Shown here in pieces: positions 22,194-33,420 of a stretch of DNA of 64,000 nucleotides. Within the stretch, counting starts at the first letter, position 1. Every line of letters begins with the position of its first letter. Made by a program: the position numbers and the translations under genes. The notes under the pieces were generated by a model. It was not told where the DNA came from and did no database searches. It saw nothing but the letters and a program-made list of their open reading frames with translations. This DNA comes from Conchocele bisecta (Eukaryota > Mollusca > Bivalvia > Lucinida > Thyasiridae), in NCBI GenBank assembly GCA_029237695.1, contig CM055279.1, positions 17,819,686-17,883,685 of the forward strand. Direction: 5' to 3'.

Positions 22194-22322
22194 CGCAATT
22201 GATTTCATCAGAGCGATCTAAGTAGTCAATGATCTCGTCACACTTGAAAGCGAGGAGTATACACTGGTAACTGCTAATACACTCGAATTCATCTGCGGTA
22301 CATGAAATTTTCGCACTTTCTC
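22194..22322 (-). pseudogene. LDL-receptor class A exon, copy 1, one Cys lost
   Basis: It is a 129-nt frame between an acceptor (TTTTCCAG, 22323-22324) and a donor (GTAAGG from 22193), in phase 1-1. It reads as an LDLa module ending in DYLDRSDEINC. The fifth cysteine is replaced by tyrosine, so a disulfide is lost. There is no stop codon, so the exon is translatable, but the module is unlikely to fold or bind calcium normally. Confidence 0.6.
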
Positions 22323-22597
22323 CTGGAAAATAGATGGTATATTCAATTATGTAATGATGCTTAATGACCTGTCCGTCATTTAGGCCGGGTTAACGGGGTC
22401 TTATCACATTTTCCACACGTACGGATGGAGTGAAAATCCCAAAATAAGAATTGAGTATTCTTATATTAAATATAGACTCTAGAAAAGTGTTTGTTCAACA
22501 AATTGCTACCCACGTGTGATCCATCAAGAACAAAACAACAATCAAGCATCCGTGACCTTGTCTTTGAGGGGATGAAGCCCAATTGCCCACCTCGGAT

Positions 22598-22922
22598 TTT
22601 GATGAAATATGGCGCAGTAAATGCGTCTTCATGAGCTGCATTTGGTGGTCCATGGAGTTTGGTACAGACTTATGTCGTTTTTGCAAAGAATCGATTTCCG
22701 TGTCGGAGACACGGAAATCGATTCTTCCTAAAAACGACAGAAGTTTGTGCGAGTATACACAGACCACCAAATGCAGCTTAACAAGACGCGTTTGATGCGC
22801 CATATTTCATCAAAATCCGTTGTACTAAGGACACTATAAAATAATACGTACTTTGAATCAGATTGATTCTGGAGATGGCAGTCTTTGTTGTTGTTGTTAG
22901 TACCACGTGAGCATACACCTTG
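22598..22922. mobile_element. Family I, copy 3, left end missing
   Basis: The internal stem and right end CATACACCTTG are present. It lies between LDLa units 1 and 2. Confidence 0.6.
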
Positions 22923-22979
22923 TACCATATCCGATTTGAATGGATATTTGCGATATGTGATCGCAGTGAGAGCCCTTAC

Positions 22980-23108
22980 CGCAATCGCGTTCATCAGAGC
23001 TATATATGCAGTGAATGACCTTGTCACACCTGTAAGCGAGGGGTATACACTGGTATCTGGTCTTACACTGGAATTCATCTTTGGTACATGTAATGCTCGC
23101 ATGTTCTC
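22980..23108 (-). CDS. LDL-receptor class A exon, copy 2
   Basis: It has the same 129-nt phase 1-1 structure, with acceptor TTTTCCAG and donor GTAAGG. Six cysteines are present, with [11 protein letters not shown] and SSDERDC motifs. Two acidic positions of the usual calcium site (CD.VIDC.D.SDE) read H and Y, so calcium binding is doubtful. The exon ends 15 bases before the left target duplication of the LINE at 23132. Confidence 0.6.
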
Positions 23109-23131
23109 CTGGAAAATAGATGGTATATTCA

Positions 23132-23510
23132 TTGCAGGCGACTTTAACGGCAGAGTGGGTAATCGGCTAGACTATATTACACACGATGCCATTAATAGCG
23201 TGACGGATGATACTAGCTATGCCCCTGACATACCACTGGACAAGGTATCAATGGACACATTTAGTAACACCCAAGGGAGCAAACTCCTAGAACTATGTAA
23301 ATAGTCCACGTTAAGGATAGCTAATGGCAGGCTTGGTACTGATAAAGACAATGGTGTATTCACATACTAGTGTAGAAACGGATCGAGTGTGATCGACTAA
23401 CTGTTGTTGAAACAAACTGACTTCAAATTAATTCATAACTTTGCAATCAATACATTTAGTGTGTATAGTGATTACGCATCGGTTAGCTTTTCCTTGCACG
23501 TCGGCCGACG
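23132..23510 (+). pseudogene. LINE endonuclease domain, C-terminal part
   Basis: The AGDFNGRVGN motif (GDFN, catalytic Asp/Asn) at about 23136 is followed by SSVIDYLL-like and YSDYASVSFSL blocks. In this family of AP-type endonucleases the last block is SDH, with a catalytic histidine. Here it is SDY, and in-frame stops also occur. Confidence 0.75.
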
Positions 23511-23617
23511 GACGACTCATTTGAATGCCCCAACTGGTTAACCACGCACTTTCTACAAATGGAATGATGTACACAGTGCGGAGTTTCGCAGAGTTCTTAT
23601 TTCTAAATTACAGCATT

Positions 23618-24072
23618 GTAGCGCTTTTCTGCAGGTCAACTATACGTACTATACCAATACTATACGTATACTATACCAATACGATATGTTTTCTATACGA
23701 TATGCATATACTATAAACGTACGGTATGTTTGTACCGTACATACCAACCGATATGGTATAGATATACCATTCAAATCGTACGTTTATACGATGCTTATAC
23801 CTGTGTATAATGCTGGTACGTTTGTATAGTACAAACATACCAGATTATGGTATATTCATACCATATCCGTACGGATATATCGTATATACGAACGGATATC
23901 GTATGTTTGTATAATATTAATATAGTACGTTTGTACTATACGATGATACGGTACAAACATACCAATATTATATGATCATACGATATGCTCATTAAATATA
24001 CCAATACTATACTATTACGAAATGTATACGATATTAGTATATACAAATAGGTAAGGAGCAGAAAAGCGCTAC
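23618..24072. mobile_element. TA-rich TIR element inside the LINE
   Basis: The ends are GTAGCGCTTTTCTGC and the exact inverse GCAGAAAAGCGCTAC. The interior of about 425 bases is built almost wholly from TATACG/CGTATA-type words and short palindromes such as GGTATGTTTGTACC. It splits the LINE between the endonuclease and reverse transcriptase regions, so it is younger than the LINE. I could not identify a target duplication or a superfamily. Confidence 0.7.
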
Positions 24073-24150
24073 TGTACCCCATTTGAACGCTATTATAGAT
24101 AACTTTGGCCCCATGACAGGAAAAGCGTTACGGAAGCGGTATCTGGTTTT

Positions 24151-25660
24151 GTGAGCATTCTGAGGGAGGCTGTTGACCCTCTATTTTCGCACACTCATAC
24201 ACGTACGTATGGTATTTTTGGTAGACCTTGTGTGTATACTAGTGAATGGTTGGATACAGAATGCCGTGATCGTAAGCGGGAATATAAAACTGCGTTGCAC
24301 TCGTTTAATGCGAACACTTGTCGCGAGAATAGACTGAATTTGTGTAATAAATAACTGAACTACAAGAAGCTTGTAAAAAGGAAAAAGTGTATATTTGATC
24401 GTAACAGAACGATAAGTATTGAACGCCTAAAACATAAACAGCCGAAATACTTTTGGAAACAATTCCGTAAATCCAGTAAAAGAAAGGCAATGACATTTCG
24501 CCCTCAGATTTCCTGGATTATTTCCAAAATGTTGGAACCAATATTTTCACCGTTAGAGGAATGTGCCGATAACTTTAATACGACCCACGACTTCAGTGAA
24601 CGTGCTGTGTTTGATGAACTTGATGAACCAATTTCGGAGGCTGAGGTTTCTAATGCGCTAAAACTGCTGAAACGTGGCAAGGCCTTTGCGGGAGACTGTA
24701 TTTTGAACGATTACTTCATTTGCGCTGGTGATATATTGCTATCACACATAACTGACTTATTCAACATAGTTCTGAATTCGGGGTATTTTCCAGAGGAATA
24801 GTCACGTCGGTATATAATACCTCTGTTCAAAAAGGGGGATGAAACTGACGTTAATAATTACAGAGGCATTACGCTAATAAGTTGTTTAACCAAGCTATTC
24901 ACAACGGTGTTGAATAAGAGAGTTACGGTGTGGTGTGAAAAATACGAATCTGTGTCAGACGCGCAGTATGGTTTTCGTAAGGGGTATTCAACTATTGACG
25001 CAATTTACGTGCTTCAAAGCATAGTGGAACATTACCTGAATGTGAACAGACGTCTATACTGTGCATTTGTTGATATAAGGAAATCCTTCGACTCGGTATA
25101 TAGGAATGGACTATGGTATAAAATTAATCGCATGGGTATCAACGGTAAAATTTTGAAAATATTTTAGGACATGTATACGAGTGTGAAATCATGCGTGAAG
25201 TATTGTAATACATTTTCTGGATTTGTTGAGTGTTCGATCGGACTGAAACAGGGGTAGGTAACTTCTCCGATCCTGTTCGCGCTGTTTCTGGAAGACTTTG
25301 AGCTGTATCTTCAACAGAAAGAGAATTGTGGGCTATCGATCCAAGATATTGTGATAATTCTGCTGTTGTTCGCCGATGACATGGCAATCGTAGGTGAAAC
25401 ATGTGCTGATCTACAAAACAGATACATTATACGAGTATTGTCAAAAATGGGGTCTAACCGTCAACACTGAGAAAATTAAAGTAATGGTGTTTAGAAAACG
25501 TGGAGCTACAAAGCGTGATGAAAAGTGGTTTTATAATGACTTTCCTCTACAGTTAGTCAGTGATTTCAACTACCTTGGAAGTGTAATTCATGACAACGGA
25601 TCGTTTTGCCTCAACCAACAGACGCTGTCAGGCAAAGGTCTAAAAGCTATGAATGTGTAA
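24151..25660 (+). pseudogene. LINE reverse transcriptase domain, broken
   Basis: The order of blocks is a linker (LREAVDPLF), the KKGDETDVNNYRGITL block, QYGFRKGYSTIDAI, FVDIRKSFDSV (first catalytic Asp) and LLFADDMAI (catalytic DD at about 25369-25380). Premature TAG codons at 24799, 25165 and about 25256 and a frame change after FADD abolish the product. Confidence 0.85.
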
Positions 25661-25699
25661 TTTAGAAATATAGAGTCGTGTGATTTCTCACCTAAAACA

Positions 25700-26566
25700 T
25701 TGTGCCAATTATTTGACGCATTCGTGTCCTCTGTTATTAACTATGCTTGTGAGGTGTGGGGTAATACTAAGTCGAAGGAACTAGAGCGTATTCATTTAAA
25801 GTTTTACAAATGGATACTAGGTGTGAAGCTGTCTACCAGTAATGCCGGAGTGTACGGAGAATTGGGAAGATACCCGCTGTATATAATGCGCTACCATCGT
25901 ATTGTTAAATTCTGGTTTAATGTTTTGTATTCTGAAAATTGCATCATAAAAGCTACGTACTACATTTCACACACTGACTGCGAGGCGGGAAAGACGAATT
26001 GGACATCGGGTGTGAAGTCATTATTGTGTAGTCACGGATTTGGAGATGTTTGGGAAAACCCGCTTCGTGTTAACGCTCAAGCATTCTGCACGGAATTTAA
26101 ACAAATATTAGTTGACAACTTTGTACAAGCATGGTTTGTAGATGTGTGCACAAACAACAAATTACAATTATACACCAATGTGAAAACGGCATTCGGTTAT
26201 GTCGAATATCTCGGTCTAATATCGCGAAAACATTTGCGCAGCGGACTTACCAAACTACGTCTATCGGCGCACCAACTACGCATTGAAACTGGCCGATATG
26301 GTCGTAATATTGTTACAAGAAACGAAAGGTATTGCACGATATGTGACACACGTGACATTGAAGACGAATACCATTTTGTATGTGTGTGCCCCAGGTATAC
26401 CGAGCTACGTATGAGGTATATTCCCGCTTACTACATGTATCGCCGTCATTGTAGCATGCATAAATTCTTAAACCTTCTTATGACGTCAAACAAGGCACAT
26501 TTATACAAATTATCTCTGTTTATATACCATGCTGCTAAATTACGAAGCTTAACAGTAATCAATTGA
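25700..26566 (+). pseudogene. LINE C-terminal region, 288-codon frame
   Basis: An uninterrupted stretch follows the reverse transcriptase, from FVSSVINYACEVWG through KWILGVKLSTSNA. It ends in a Cys/His block, CTICDTRDIEDEYHFVCVC, typical of this LINE group. It is part of the same insertion and is not a host gene. Its length reflects chance survival. Confidence 0.8.
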
Positions 26567-26703
26567 ACTTTATATATCCATCCTCTATTGCCAGTAGTTA
26601 TGTATTGTAATGTATGTTTGCTTGTATGTATTGTTTCTTTGATTTTTTTCCTTTTTGTGTGACGAGAAACGGTTTTATAGTTTAAGGCAATAAAATATTC
26701 TTC

Positions 26704-26990
26704 TATATTCAATTATGTAATGATGCTTAATGACCTGTCAACAGCTACGGTCATTTTAGGCCGGGTTAACGGGGTCTTATCCAATTTTTCACACGTACGG
26801 ATGGAGTGAAAATCCCAAAATAAGAATTGAGTATTTTTTATGAAATATAGACTAGAAAAGTGTTGTTTAACAAAATGCTACCCACGTGTGATCCATCAAG
26901 AACAAAACAACAATCAAGCATCCGTGACCTTGTCTTTGAGTGGATGAAGCCCACATGCAATTGACCACCTCGCAAGGTACACGGATGACT
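26704..26990. repeat. Right part of LDLa unit 2, displaced by the LINE
   Basis: It matches 22324-22590 (GGCCGGGTTAACGGGGTCTT and onward), resuming at the target duplication. Confidence 0.8.
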
Positions 26991-27794
26991 GTACATTGGC
27001 AATGATAAATATTATTATCAATACTGTGATATCGAATCTCATTGCTGTCATAACAAGTTATATATAATATATATGCGGTATATCTACTATTAAAGGTAGT
27101 GTGTCTCAGATGAGGTTGGAAAGTGGGCTATTGAGGTAGGAAAAAGTCATTTAACTTAAGATTTGTATTGGTTTCCTAAATATATTTGCCCCTGTGAGTG
27201 ATGTGAGAAAGTAAAAAACATATGAAAAATATATTTATTATCTAACAAATAACCAGTGTTAGTAACGCTAGTTTTGCTAAATACATGTATGCTCCGTCGG
27301 ATAACATTCAGTTCTAGCATTGTTAAATTCGCTTATTGATACTTATCATGCACGTATATCGTGTGTATTACAGTGTTTATCATGTTTATGATGATTATAT
27401 GGAAGTGTGTACCGCTGACAATATCTTGGAATCAACTATTTTGAATAGTTTCACTCGGGTGAAATATATATTTGTGTCGTATCTACAGCAATGCATTAGT
27501 CAGTGGTAATAGTCAAGTCGAAGGTGGGGGGGGGGGGGCATTCAGTTTAATAGTACCATACTGTAAGGTTAACCAAAAGTTCCCCTCCCCTCTACTTGAC
27601 TATACAACTGAATCGCTGAAAGGAATTACGTCAAGTCTAGCGGGTTTTCCAGGAGATGGCGAAATTCAGCCAAGTTAAATTTAGCATGGAATTTCCTCAA
27701 CTTGCTGCTTACGACATCGAACGCTGCTATTCAAATGCGATAATTAGCCGACAGCCGCATGTTTATGACTAAGGACCATTTGTGACTGTATTTA
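26991..27794. other. No gene; poly-G run
   Basis: A run of 12 or more G near 27525-27538 could form a quadruplex or be a sequencing artefact. I recognise nothing else. Confidence 0.4.
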
Positions 27795-28045
27795 TACATT
27801 ATTCATTGATATATAGCAAAATACACATTCATTCACCATTACCCCACGTATTGATTGGCATTATTATACAGTTTACATCAGACGTAAATTTCCACACTGA
27901 TATCAAGGGCGATAACCGCGTTTCCTTAAAATGTTTACGGACATTATCATTTATTTTTTGCTTTATTTTTTTATGAGCATTTAATTAGTATAATAATTAA
28001 ATAATACCATGCCTCATTTGCATACGAAAATAGCATGATATTAGG
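27795..28045. mobile_element. Family M, inverted partial copy
   Basis: It aligns with the inverse of 1893-2406 from ACATTCATTCACCATTAC to ATGCCTCATTTGCAT. Confidence 0.55.
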
Positions 28046-28104
28046 CAAATGTATATTTGCGAACTCTGATTGCAGTGTCAGGTAACTTTACTCATCCTTT
28101 ACCA

Positions 28105-28530
28105 CAAGGTGCATGATGACGTGGTTATAACAACAACAGCAGTGGCTGAAAGTGTTGAAATCTTGAAAGTATTATTTGATATTTTCCTTAATATGAAACG
28201 GATTTTGATGAAATATGGCGCAGCAAACGCGTCTTCATGAGTTGCATTTGGTGGTCCAGGATGTTTGGCACAGACTTATGTCGTTTTTGCGAAGAATCTA
28301 TTTCCGTATCTCCGACACGGAAAGTGATTCTTCGCAAACACGACAGAAGTTTGGGCGAAAATACAGAGACCACCAAATGCAGCTTAACAAGACGCGTTTG
28401 ATGCGCCATATTTCATCAAAATCCGTTACGTAGTAAGGACACTATAAAATAATACGTACTTTGAATCAGAAGGATTCTGGACATTTCAGTACTTGTTGTT
28501 GTTGTTAGTACCACGTGAGCATACACCTTG
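28105..28530. mobile_element. Family I, copy 4
   Basis: Both ends are present. It sits immediately downstream, on the minus strand, of the LDLa exon at 28611-28739, as family I does in the other two units. Confidence 0.65.
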
Positions 28531-28610
28531 TACCATATCCGATTTGAATGGATATTTGTGATATGTGATCGCAGTGGTAACTGGTACATGTAACGTCACA
28601 CAGCCCTTAC

Positions 28611-28739
28611 CACAATCGTCTTCATCGGAGATATCTAAGCAGTCAACGACCTTGTCACACCTGTAAGCAAGGGGTATACACTGGTCTCTGCTCTTACATT
28701 GAAATTCATCTTTGGTACATGTAATGTTCACACGTTCTC
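28611..28739 (-). CDS. LDL-receptor class A exon, copy 3, intact
   Basis: The exon is 129 nt, phase 1-1, with acceptor TTTTCCAG (28740-28741) and donor GTAAGG from 28610. It encodes a canonical module: six cysteines, [11 protein letters not shown], and the calcium-site motif [16 protein letters not shown] with all acidic residues. Symmetric phase 1-1 ends are usual for LDLa exons. An exon with leader-peptide similarity and a matching phase-1 donor lies upstream at 29219-29304. The rest of the gene is not identified. Confidence 0.75.
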
Positions 28740-28854
28740 CTGGAAAATAGATGGTATATTCAATTATGTAATGATGCTTAATAACCTGTCAACAGCTACG
28801 GTCATTTTAGGCCGGGCTAACGGGGTATTATCCCATTTTTCACACGTACGGATG

Positions 28855-28928
28855 TATTTACGGTTGGAAACTTCGATTTACGTCTCCGCCTGCGGCGTCG
28901 CCGTAAATCGAAGTTTCCAACCGTAAAT
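28855..28928. repeat. Perfect hairpin
   Basis: ATTTACGGTTGGAAACTTCG and its inverse flank a CGCCTGCGGCG loop. It cuts off the tail of LDLa unit 3. Confidence 0.8.
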
Positions 28929-29218
28929 CCACCGAGTATCTCCCCAAATTACAAATTTCAATACAGTTATCTCCTAATTGATATATAGCAACTGTTTTTG
29001 TGAAATGCATTTTCGGAGATACAATCTGAGACACAGTCACTTTAATGTACAAAGCAATATATGTTTTATGTATATATCTTTTTTGGCGACGCATAGGTAC
29101 GAATGAGTTCAAAAATAGGATATAAATCCACAAATATATTACTTTTTTTATAAACCAAATTCATCATTTTACGCGGATATCTGTTAGCCAGTGCTTTAAT
29201 GCTTTAGGGTATGTTTAC

Positions 29219-29304
29219 CGATATTGCCATAGGGCATGCATCTGTCAACAACGACGAACATAGCACACAGCAACAGTAGACACCGTGCAGCCTTCTTCTT
29301 CTGT
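29219..29304 (-). pseudogene. Third leader-like exon, start codon AAG
   Basis: The sequence aligns with the leader exon of 7705-8163 from the acceptor (ATTGCAG versus ATTACAG) through GGTGTCTACT and into the hydrophobic core (CLLLLCAMFVVV). The ATG position (29295-29297) reads AAG. A donor, G/GTAAAC, follows in phase 1, matching the LDLa exon downstream. Either this is a relic or translation starts in an upstream exon. Confidence 0.5.
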
Positions 29305-29457
29305 CTGCAATGTAGCAATCAAAGGACTGATCGTCCTGAAATCCTTCGCATCATGTGTGTGTGGATGACAAATAGACTAATAATTAGTGCGATACTTTTA
29401 AAGTACACTGTAGTTTGAAGAATATATCCATCCATCATCTATCTATCTATGTATCCT

Positions 29458-29583
29458 TATCCCGTCAACACAGTGCGTATATGCCGTGAAACACGGTGCC
29501 GTGAAACATTTTTGATATCCAGTCAATACTATTTTTGCATTTTAAAACCATTTGTAGGTGTTGACGGGATAAATAGAATAGTA
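29458..29583. mobile_element. Family T, copy 2, left half of interrupted T-C composite
   Basis: It runs TTATCCCGTCAACAC to AAATAGAATAGTA, at which point the 4.35-kb transposon begins. The matching family C half resumes at 33936. Confidence 0.8.
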
Positions 29584-30399
29584 TAGCCCGTGAGCCAATA
29601 ACCGAAACCCTCCCCCCACCCCTGTGGGATTTTTGCAGACAAATATTTCCTGAAACTACATTCAATTATGAGTGTTAATCCGTTGTCTGCGCTCTGTAAC
29701 CCGATGGATGAACATATGGCGCCATTTTCAAGTATGTCACCCTCGGTATTTTTAGTATCTTGAAAAATCGCATTTTTTAATAAAAATTGCCTAACTTATG
29801 TCCTTTTGTTCGAATAAGATGGTATTTTCGTACGTTTTCCGAGATTTTGAACACCATGGAATAGAATAATATACAATTGAAATAAATTGGACAATCTAGA
29901 AGTCATATTTTACAGGTTTTATTACCCCACCCACCCAATTTAAATGGTAAAATATACATGTTAATAACTTTATGAAAAGTTGGCGTTTTTTCATTTTATC
30001 AATGTCAATGTAGTCTAGTAGGGCCAATTGAACATATCCAATGTATATACGTCGACTATTTAGTGTCTACCACAAAATATACAAAGTGAAACATAACGTA
30101 TTTTCGACCATTCCCCACCCACTCATTTTACAATGGCAATTTAACAGGTATGTAATATTATGCAATTTAACAACATTATAACCGCTTACTATGGATTGAA
30201 AACAACTCAAATATGTAACATTATTGTCCATGCTTACTAAATATACTATGAGTCCGTGTTTTCGTCCGTCTGTACGGACATTTCTCAAATAAAAATTGAC
30301 GGTACCGATTTTGAAATATATCCGAATATTCAAACATTTCGGGGCACTAGATCATTATCGGCAACAGTAGTTGATCTACAACATTAATAATCTCGTTAT

Positions 30400-31022
30400 A
30401 GTGGCGAGACAATCCTCACAGCATCAGTCAAGATGAAACACAATAGGCAAAAACTGAATCCACATATAATACAATTCAAGAGGCAACATACATCATGGTT
30501 TACAGTATTCAACTTGCAATACAAAATATTCTACATGTTGTTCAAGTCAAAACATCGCACCTGTGGCAAGGCAATCCTCACAGCATCAGGCAAGATGAAA
30601 CACAATAGACAAAAACGTAATCCACATATAATACAATTCAAGAGGAAACACATGTCATGGTTTACAGTAATCAACTTGCAATACAAAATATTCTACATGT
30701 TGTTGAAGTCAAAACATCGCACCTGTGGCGAGGCAATCCTCACAGCATCAGGCAAGATGAAACACAATAGGCAACAGCTTGATCCACATATAATACAATT
30801 CAAGAGGCAACATATATCATGGTTTACAGCATTCAACTTGCAAAAAAAAGTATACATGTTGTTAATGTCAAAACATCGCACATATGGCGAGGCAATCATC
30901 ACAGCATCAGGCAAGATGAAACACAATGTACAAACGTTCCAGCCACATATAATACAATTCAAGAGGCAAAATACATCATGGTTTACAATATTCAAATTGC
31001 GACCGTCACAACATCAGGCAAG
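30400..31022 (+). repeat. 162-bp tandem array inside the transposon, about four units
   Basis: GATGAAACACAATAGGCAA-type starts recur at 30433, 30595, 30757 and 30916 (spacing 162, 162, 159). Because the unit is a multiple of three, a 201-codon frame with 54-residue repeats is open on the plus strand and another on the minus strand. It lies just downstream of the transposase stop. Coding is unlikely, and internal satellite or subterminal binding sites are more plausible. Confidence 0.85.
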
Positions 31023-31067
31023 TTATGTGAAGTTCTAATTGTGAGAGTAGGATAAGATAAATCCAGA

Positions 31068-33420
31068 CTAGTCATACGTGTCATCAGTGTCAAACATGGC
31101 ATCAAGTAGGCTCTCTGCTTCAGGATCTTCTGTTTCATCAGTATCAGGTACGTCATCCCGTTCCTCTATTAACAGATCAACCATTTCACTTGACAGGTGA
31201 TCTCCTTCTGTCCACTTGCATTCTAACAAGCCATTGTTAACTTCCCATCCATGTTCATCTGGTGGCGGTATGTCTGCATCACGCCGGTCAGCATTGTTTC
31301 AAATGAGCGTTTGATAGTTGGCTCTTGCTACATGCATTTTCAGTGACGATCTGTATGGTGGTAAAAGGCTCAGGTCAGTCCCATTGTACGTCGAAAGAAG
31401 ATCGCCAGACCAGGGGCTACACTTTTGTAGAAATAGCTCCATTCGTAGCTTGTTGATATCTGTAATGTCTGTTTTGTTGTACAGCAAGCATACAAAGTGT
31501 TCAAGCGTTTGAAATAGCTTTTCATCAACTGACTGAGACATTCCCAACTTCTGGAAGGCTTCAATAAACTCTGGATGCCGCTGGAGTGTTTTCAAAGGAG
31601 TAACTTTACCACGCCGAACGAAAGCACTTGTGCTATCACAGCCTGTAAAAGCATGGAGTGCAGGCAATGCCAAACACAGTTCAGTTCCTATGTCTCCAAT
31701 GACATCATGTATGTCAACCAGCCGCCCCTTGTTCCCAACTCCGGTATCTAACAGCAGTTGTTGTTTCAGCTTCTGTCCGAATTTCAACATCAAAACAAGC
31801 ACATCCGTGTCTGGGGATCTCACAATAATGGTGCTGTTCTCTGGTGTATGCAGTGCATGGTACGCATAATGCAGGATTAGCCGTGTATCCGCCTCCTCTT
31901 GCGATGAGTGCAACTCCTCTATCTCAACAGTTGGTGTAGTCTTACCATCAGTGCTAGTTAGCTGCATACATTGCTCCCCGCTTACAAACTGAATAGTCTT
32001 GCCGATCAGCTTTGGAGCATACTTATCTTGCATCCATTCAGACATGAGAATTCTAATTAGTTGTGTTTTGTTTGAATTGTTTGACAAGAACAGTTTCCAA
32101 TCTCGTGGAACTTTTGTGAGAGGTCCTTTTATAATGTAAGTCTTTGATGTACCCCTGCGTATTCGCTCAGATGCTTTTATTGACAAGTCTTGGTATGTAT
32201 CTGTCAAAAAATATACACGCTCAACTTTCGGGAGCTGATGATATATGTTATCTGCAAGATCTGCAAGATGTGTTTGGCAAAGCGGTCTGCATGTGTAACA
32301 GTGCATTGCCGTCAATAATATAGCTCACTTGACCCGTCAGAGGTACATCAACACTATGTGATTGTCCTTCAAGCTGGTGCATGAGTTTAGCTTTATCAGT
32401 TTTTGCTGGCGAGCCATCCGCAGTGGCGAGCGACCATGGCACAGGTCCCAATGGGTAGCTAAGCACCTTTTCCATGTCAATGTTGTGTTTGAGAGCAAGT
32501 GAAATTAGCTGCCCAAATATATTTCGTTCAGCTACTAACTCCTTTGTCTTTCTCTGCGTACCAGTGAGCTTCACAGCTTTAGCGAGTGATGCAAATGTTT
32601 TCAGGCGCAACTGTTTTATTGGTGCATGAAAGCTGACTGACTTTTCAACAAACCGCTCCTGGACAAACCGCGCAAACCTTTGTGTTCCTGTCATTTCTGC
32701 AGACAGCAGATCGTCAACGACATCTTTAGGAGCTGGCGCCCCTGAAGATATGCAATAGAGCGATTCATCTGATACTTCAAACGGATCTATAACATTTCCT
32801 ATTGCATTGATAATTTTCTTGACGTCTGTTTCACTTCTGGATATTTCCGAAGTTCGTGTGTCCTTGTGTGACGACTGTTCATGCGCGTTCATATCAGCCA
32901 GTTCAAGCGTAGCATCCATGTAGCTAGCTCGGAAGTGTCTCGTCATACACCATCTGTAGTATGCTGCATAATTGCGGCTGAAACCGATGATACCTCCATG
33001 TGACTTAGCATGGCGATTGATGGTTTGCTCTATTGTGATATCCACGCCATTTCTGGATGACGGAACACTGGATCGGTTCACGCTGAATCCATTGTTCCTC
33101 AACAGATCTTCCATCCCAGGATATAACTGCTCTAAGTTTAACAAACTCAGCAGATATACTGTAGTAGACCGTGCGTAGTTGGGATGGTCAAAGCTGAAGA
33201 AAAATGGACACATCTTCTGAAGACATGCTATGTGAAGGTCTAAGTTGTTTTCTTTGGTGGCTCGGAGAAACTGCAACACCGTATGCACCGAATCCATGTA
33301 TCCCAGCCGATACTGTGCCGTTTTCCCAAGTTTCCCTTCACTAACCCTGTCTCGAAACTCCGAGTATGATGACAATGCTTTCATGCATTTGTCATTTGTC
33401 ATGAACTCCAATAATCTCAA
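31068..33420 (-). pseudogene. Transposon gene with PIN/XPG-like nuclease motifs, two lesions
   Basis: The first frame (33420-32248, 390 codons) carries FDHPNYARSTTVYLLSLL and NRSSVPSSRNGVDITIEQ blocks and ends in IIDGNALLHMQ. A frameshift in the repeated TTGCAGATCTTGCAGAT at about 32265 moves reading to the second frame (32315-31299). That frame holds EEADTR, SPDTDVLVL and ALHAFTGCDSTSAF, an acidic pattern of PIN/FEN-type nucleases. A TGA (31299-31301) then interrupts, but the frame stays open for 76 more codons to TAG at 31068, with an acidic tail. Total length is about 780 residues. I recall multi-copy relatives in invertebrate genomes. Confidence 0.75.

Larger units (their letters stand above)
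23132..26703 (+). mobile_element. 5'-truncated non-LTR retrotransposon (jockey/CR1-like)
   Basis: It is flanked by TATATTCA on both sides (23124-23131 and 26704-26711), where the interrupted LDLa-unit sequence resumes. It starts in the endonuclease domain, continues through reverse transcriptase and a C-terminal region, and ends in GGCAATAAAATATTC. Several in-frame stops and shifts make it inactive. A 455-bp TIR element interrupts it. Confidence 0.9.

Noticed and set aside
27100..29046. TTAAAG...GTGTCTCAGAT inverted ends suggesting a 1.9-kb element
   Set aside because: The ends match only over about 20 imperfect bases and the span includes parts of the LDLa array, so I could not justify one element.
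30433..31038. 201-codon ORF as a real gene
   Set aside because: It is a translated satellite inside the transposon, and the minus strand is open as well.
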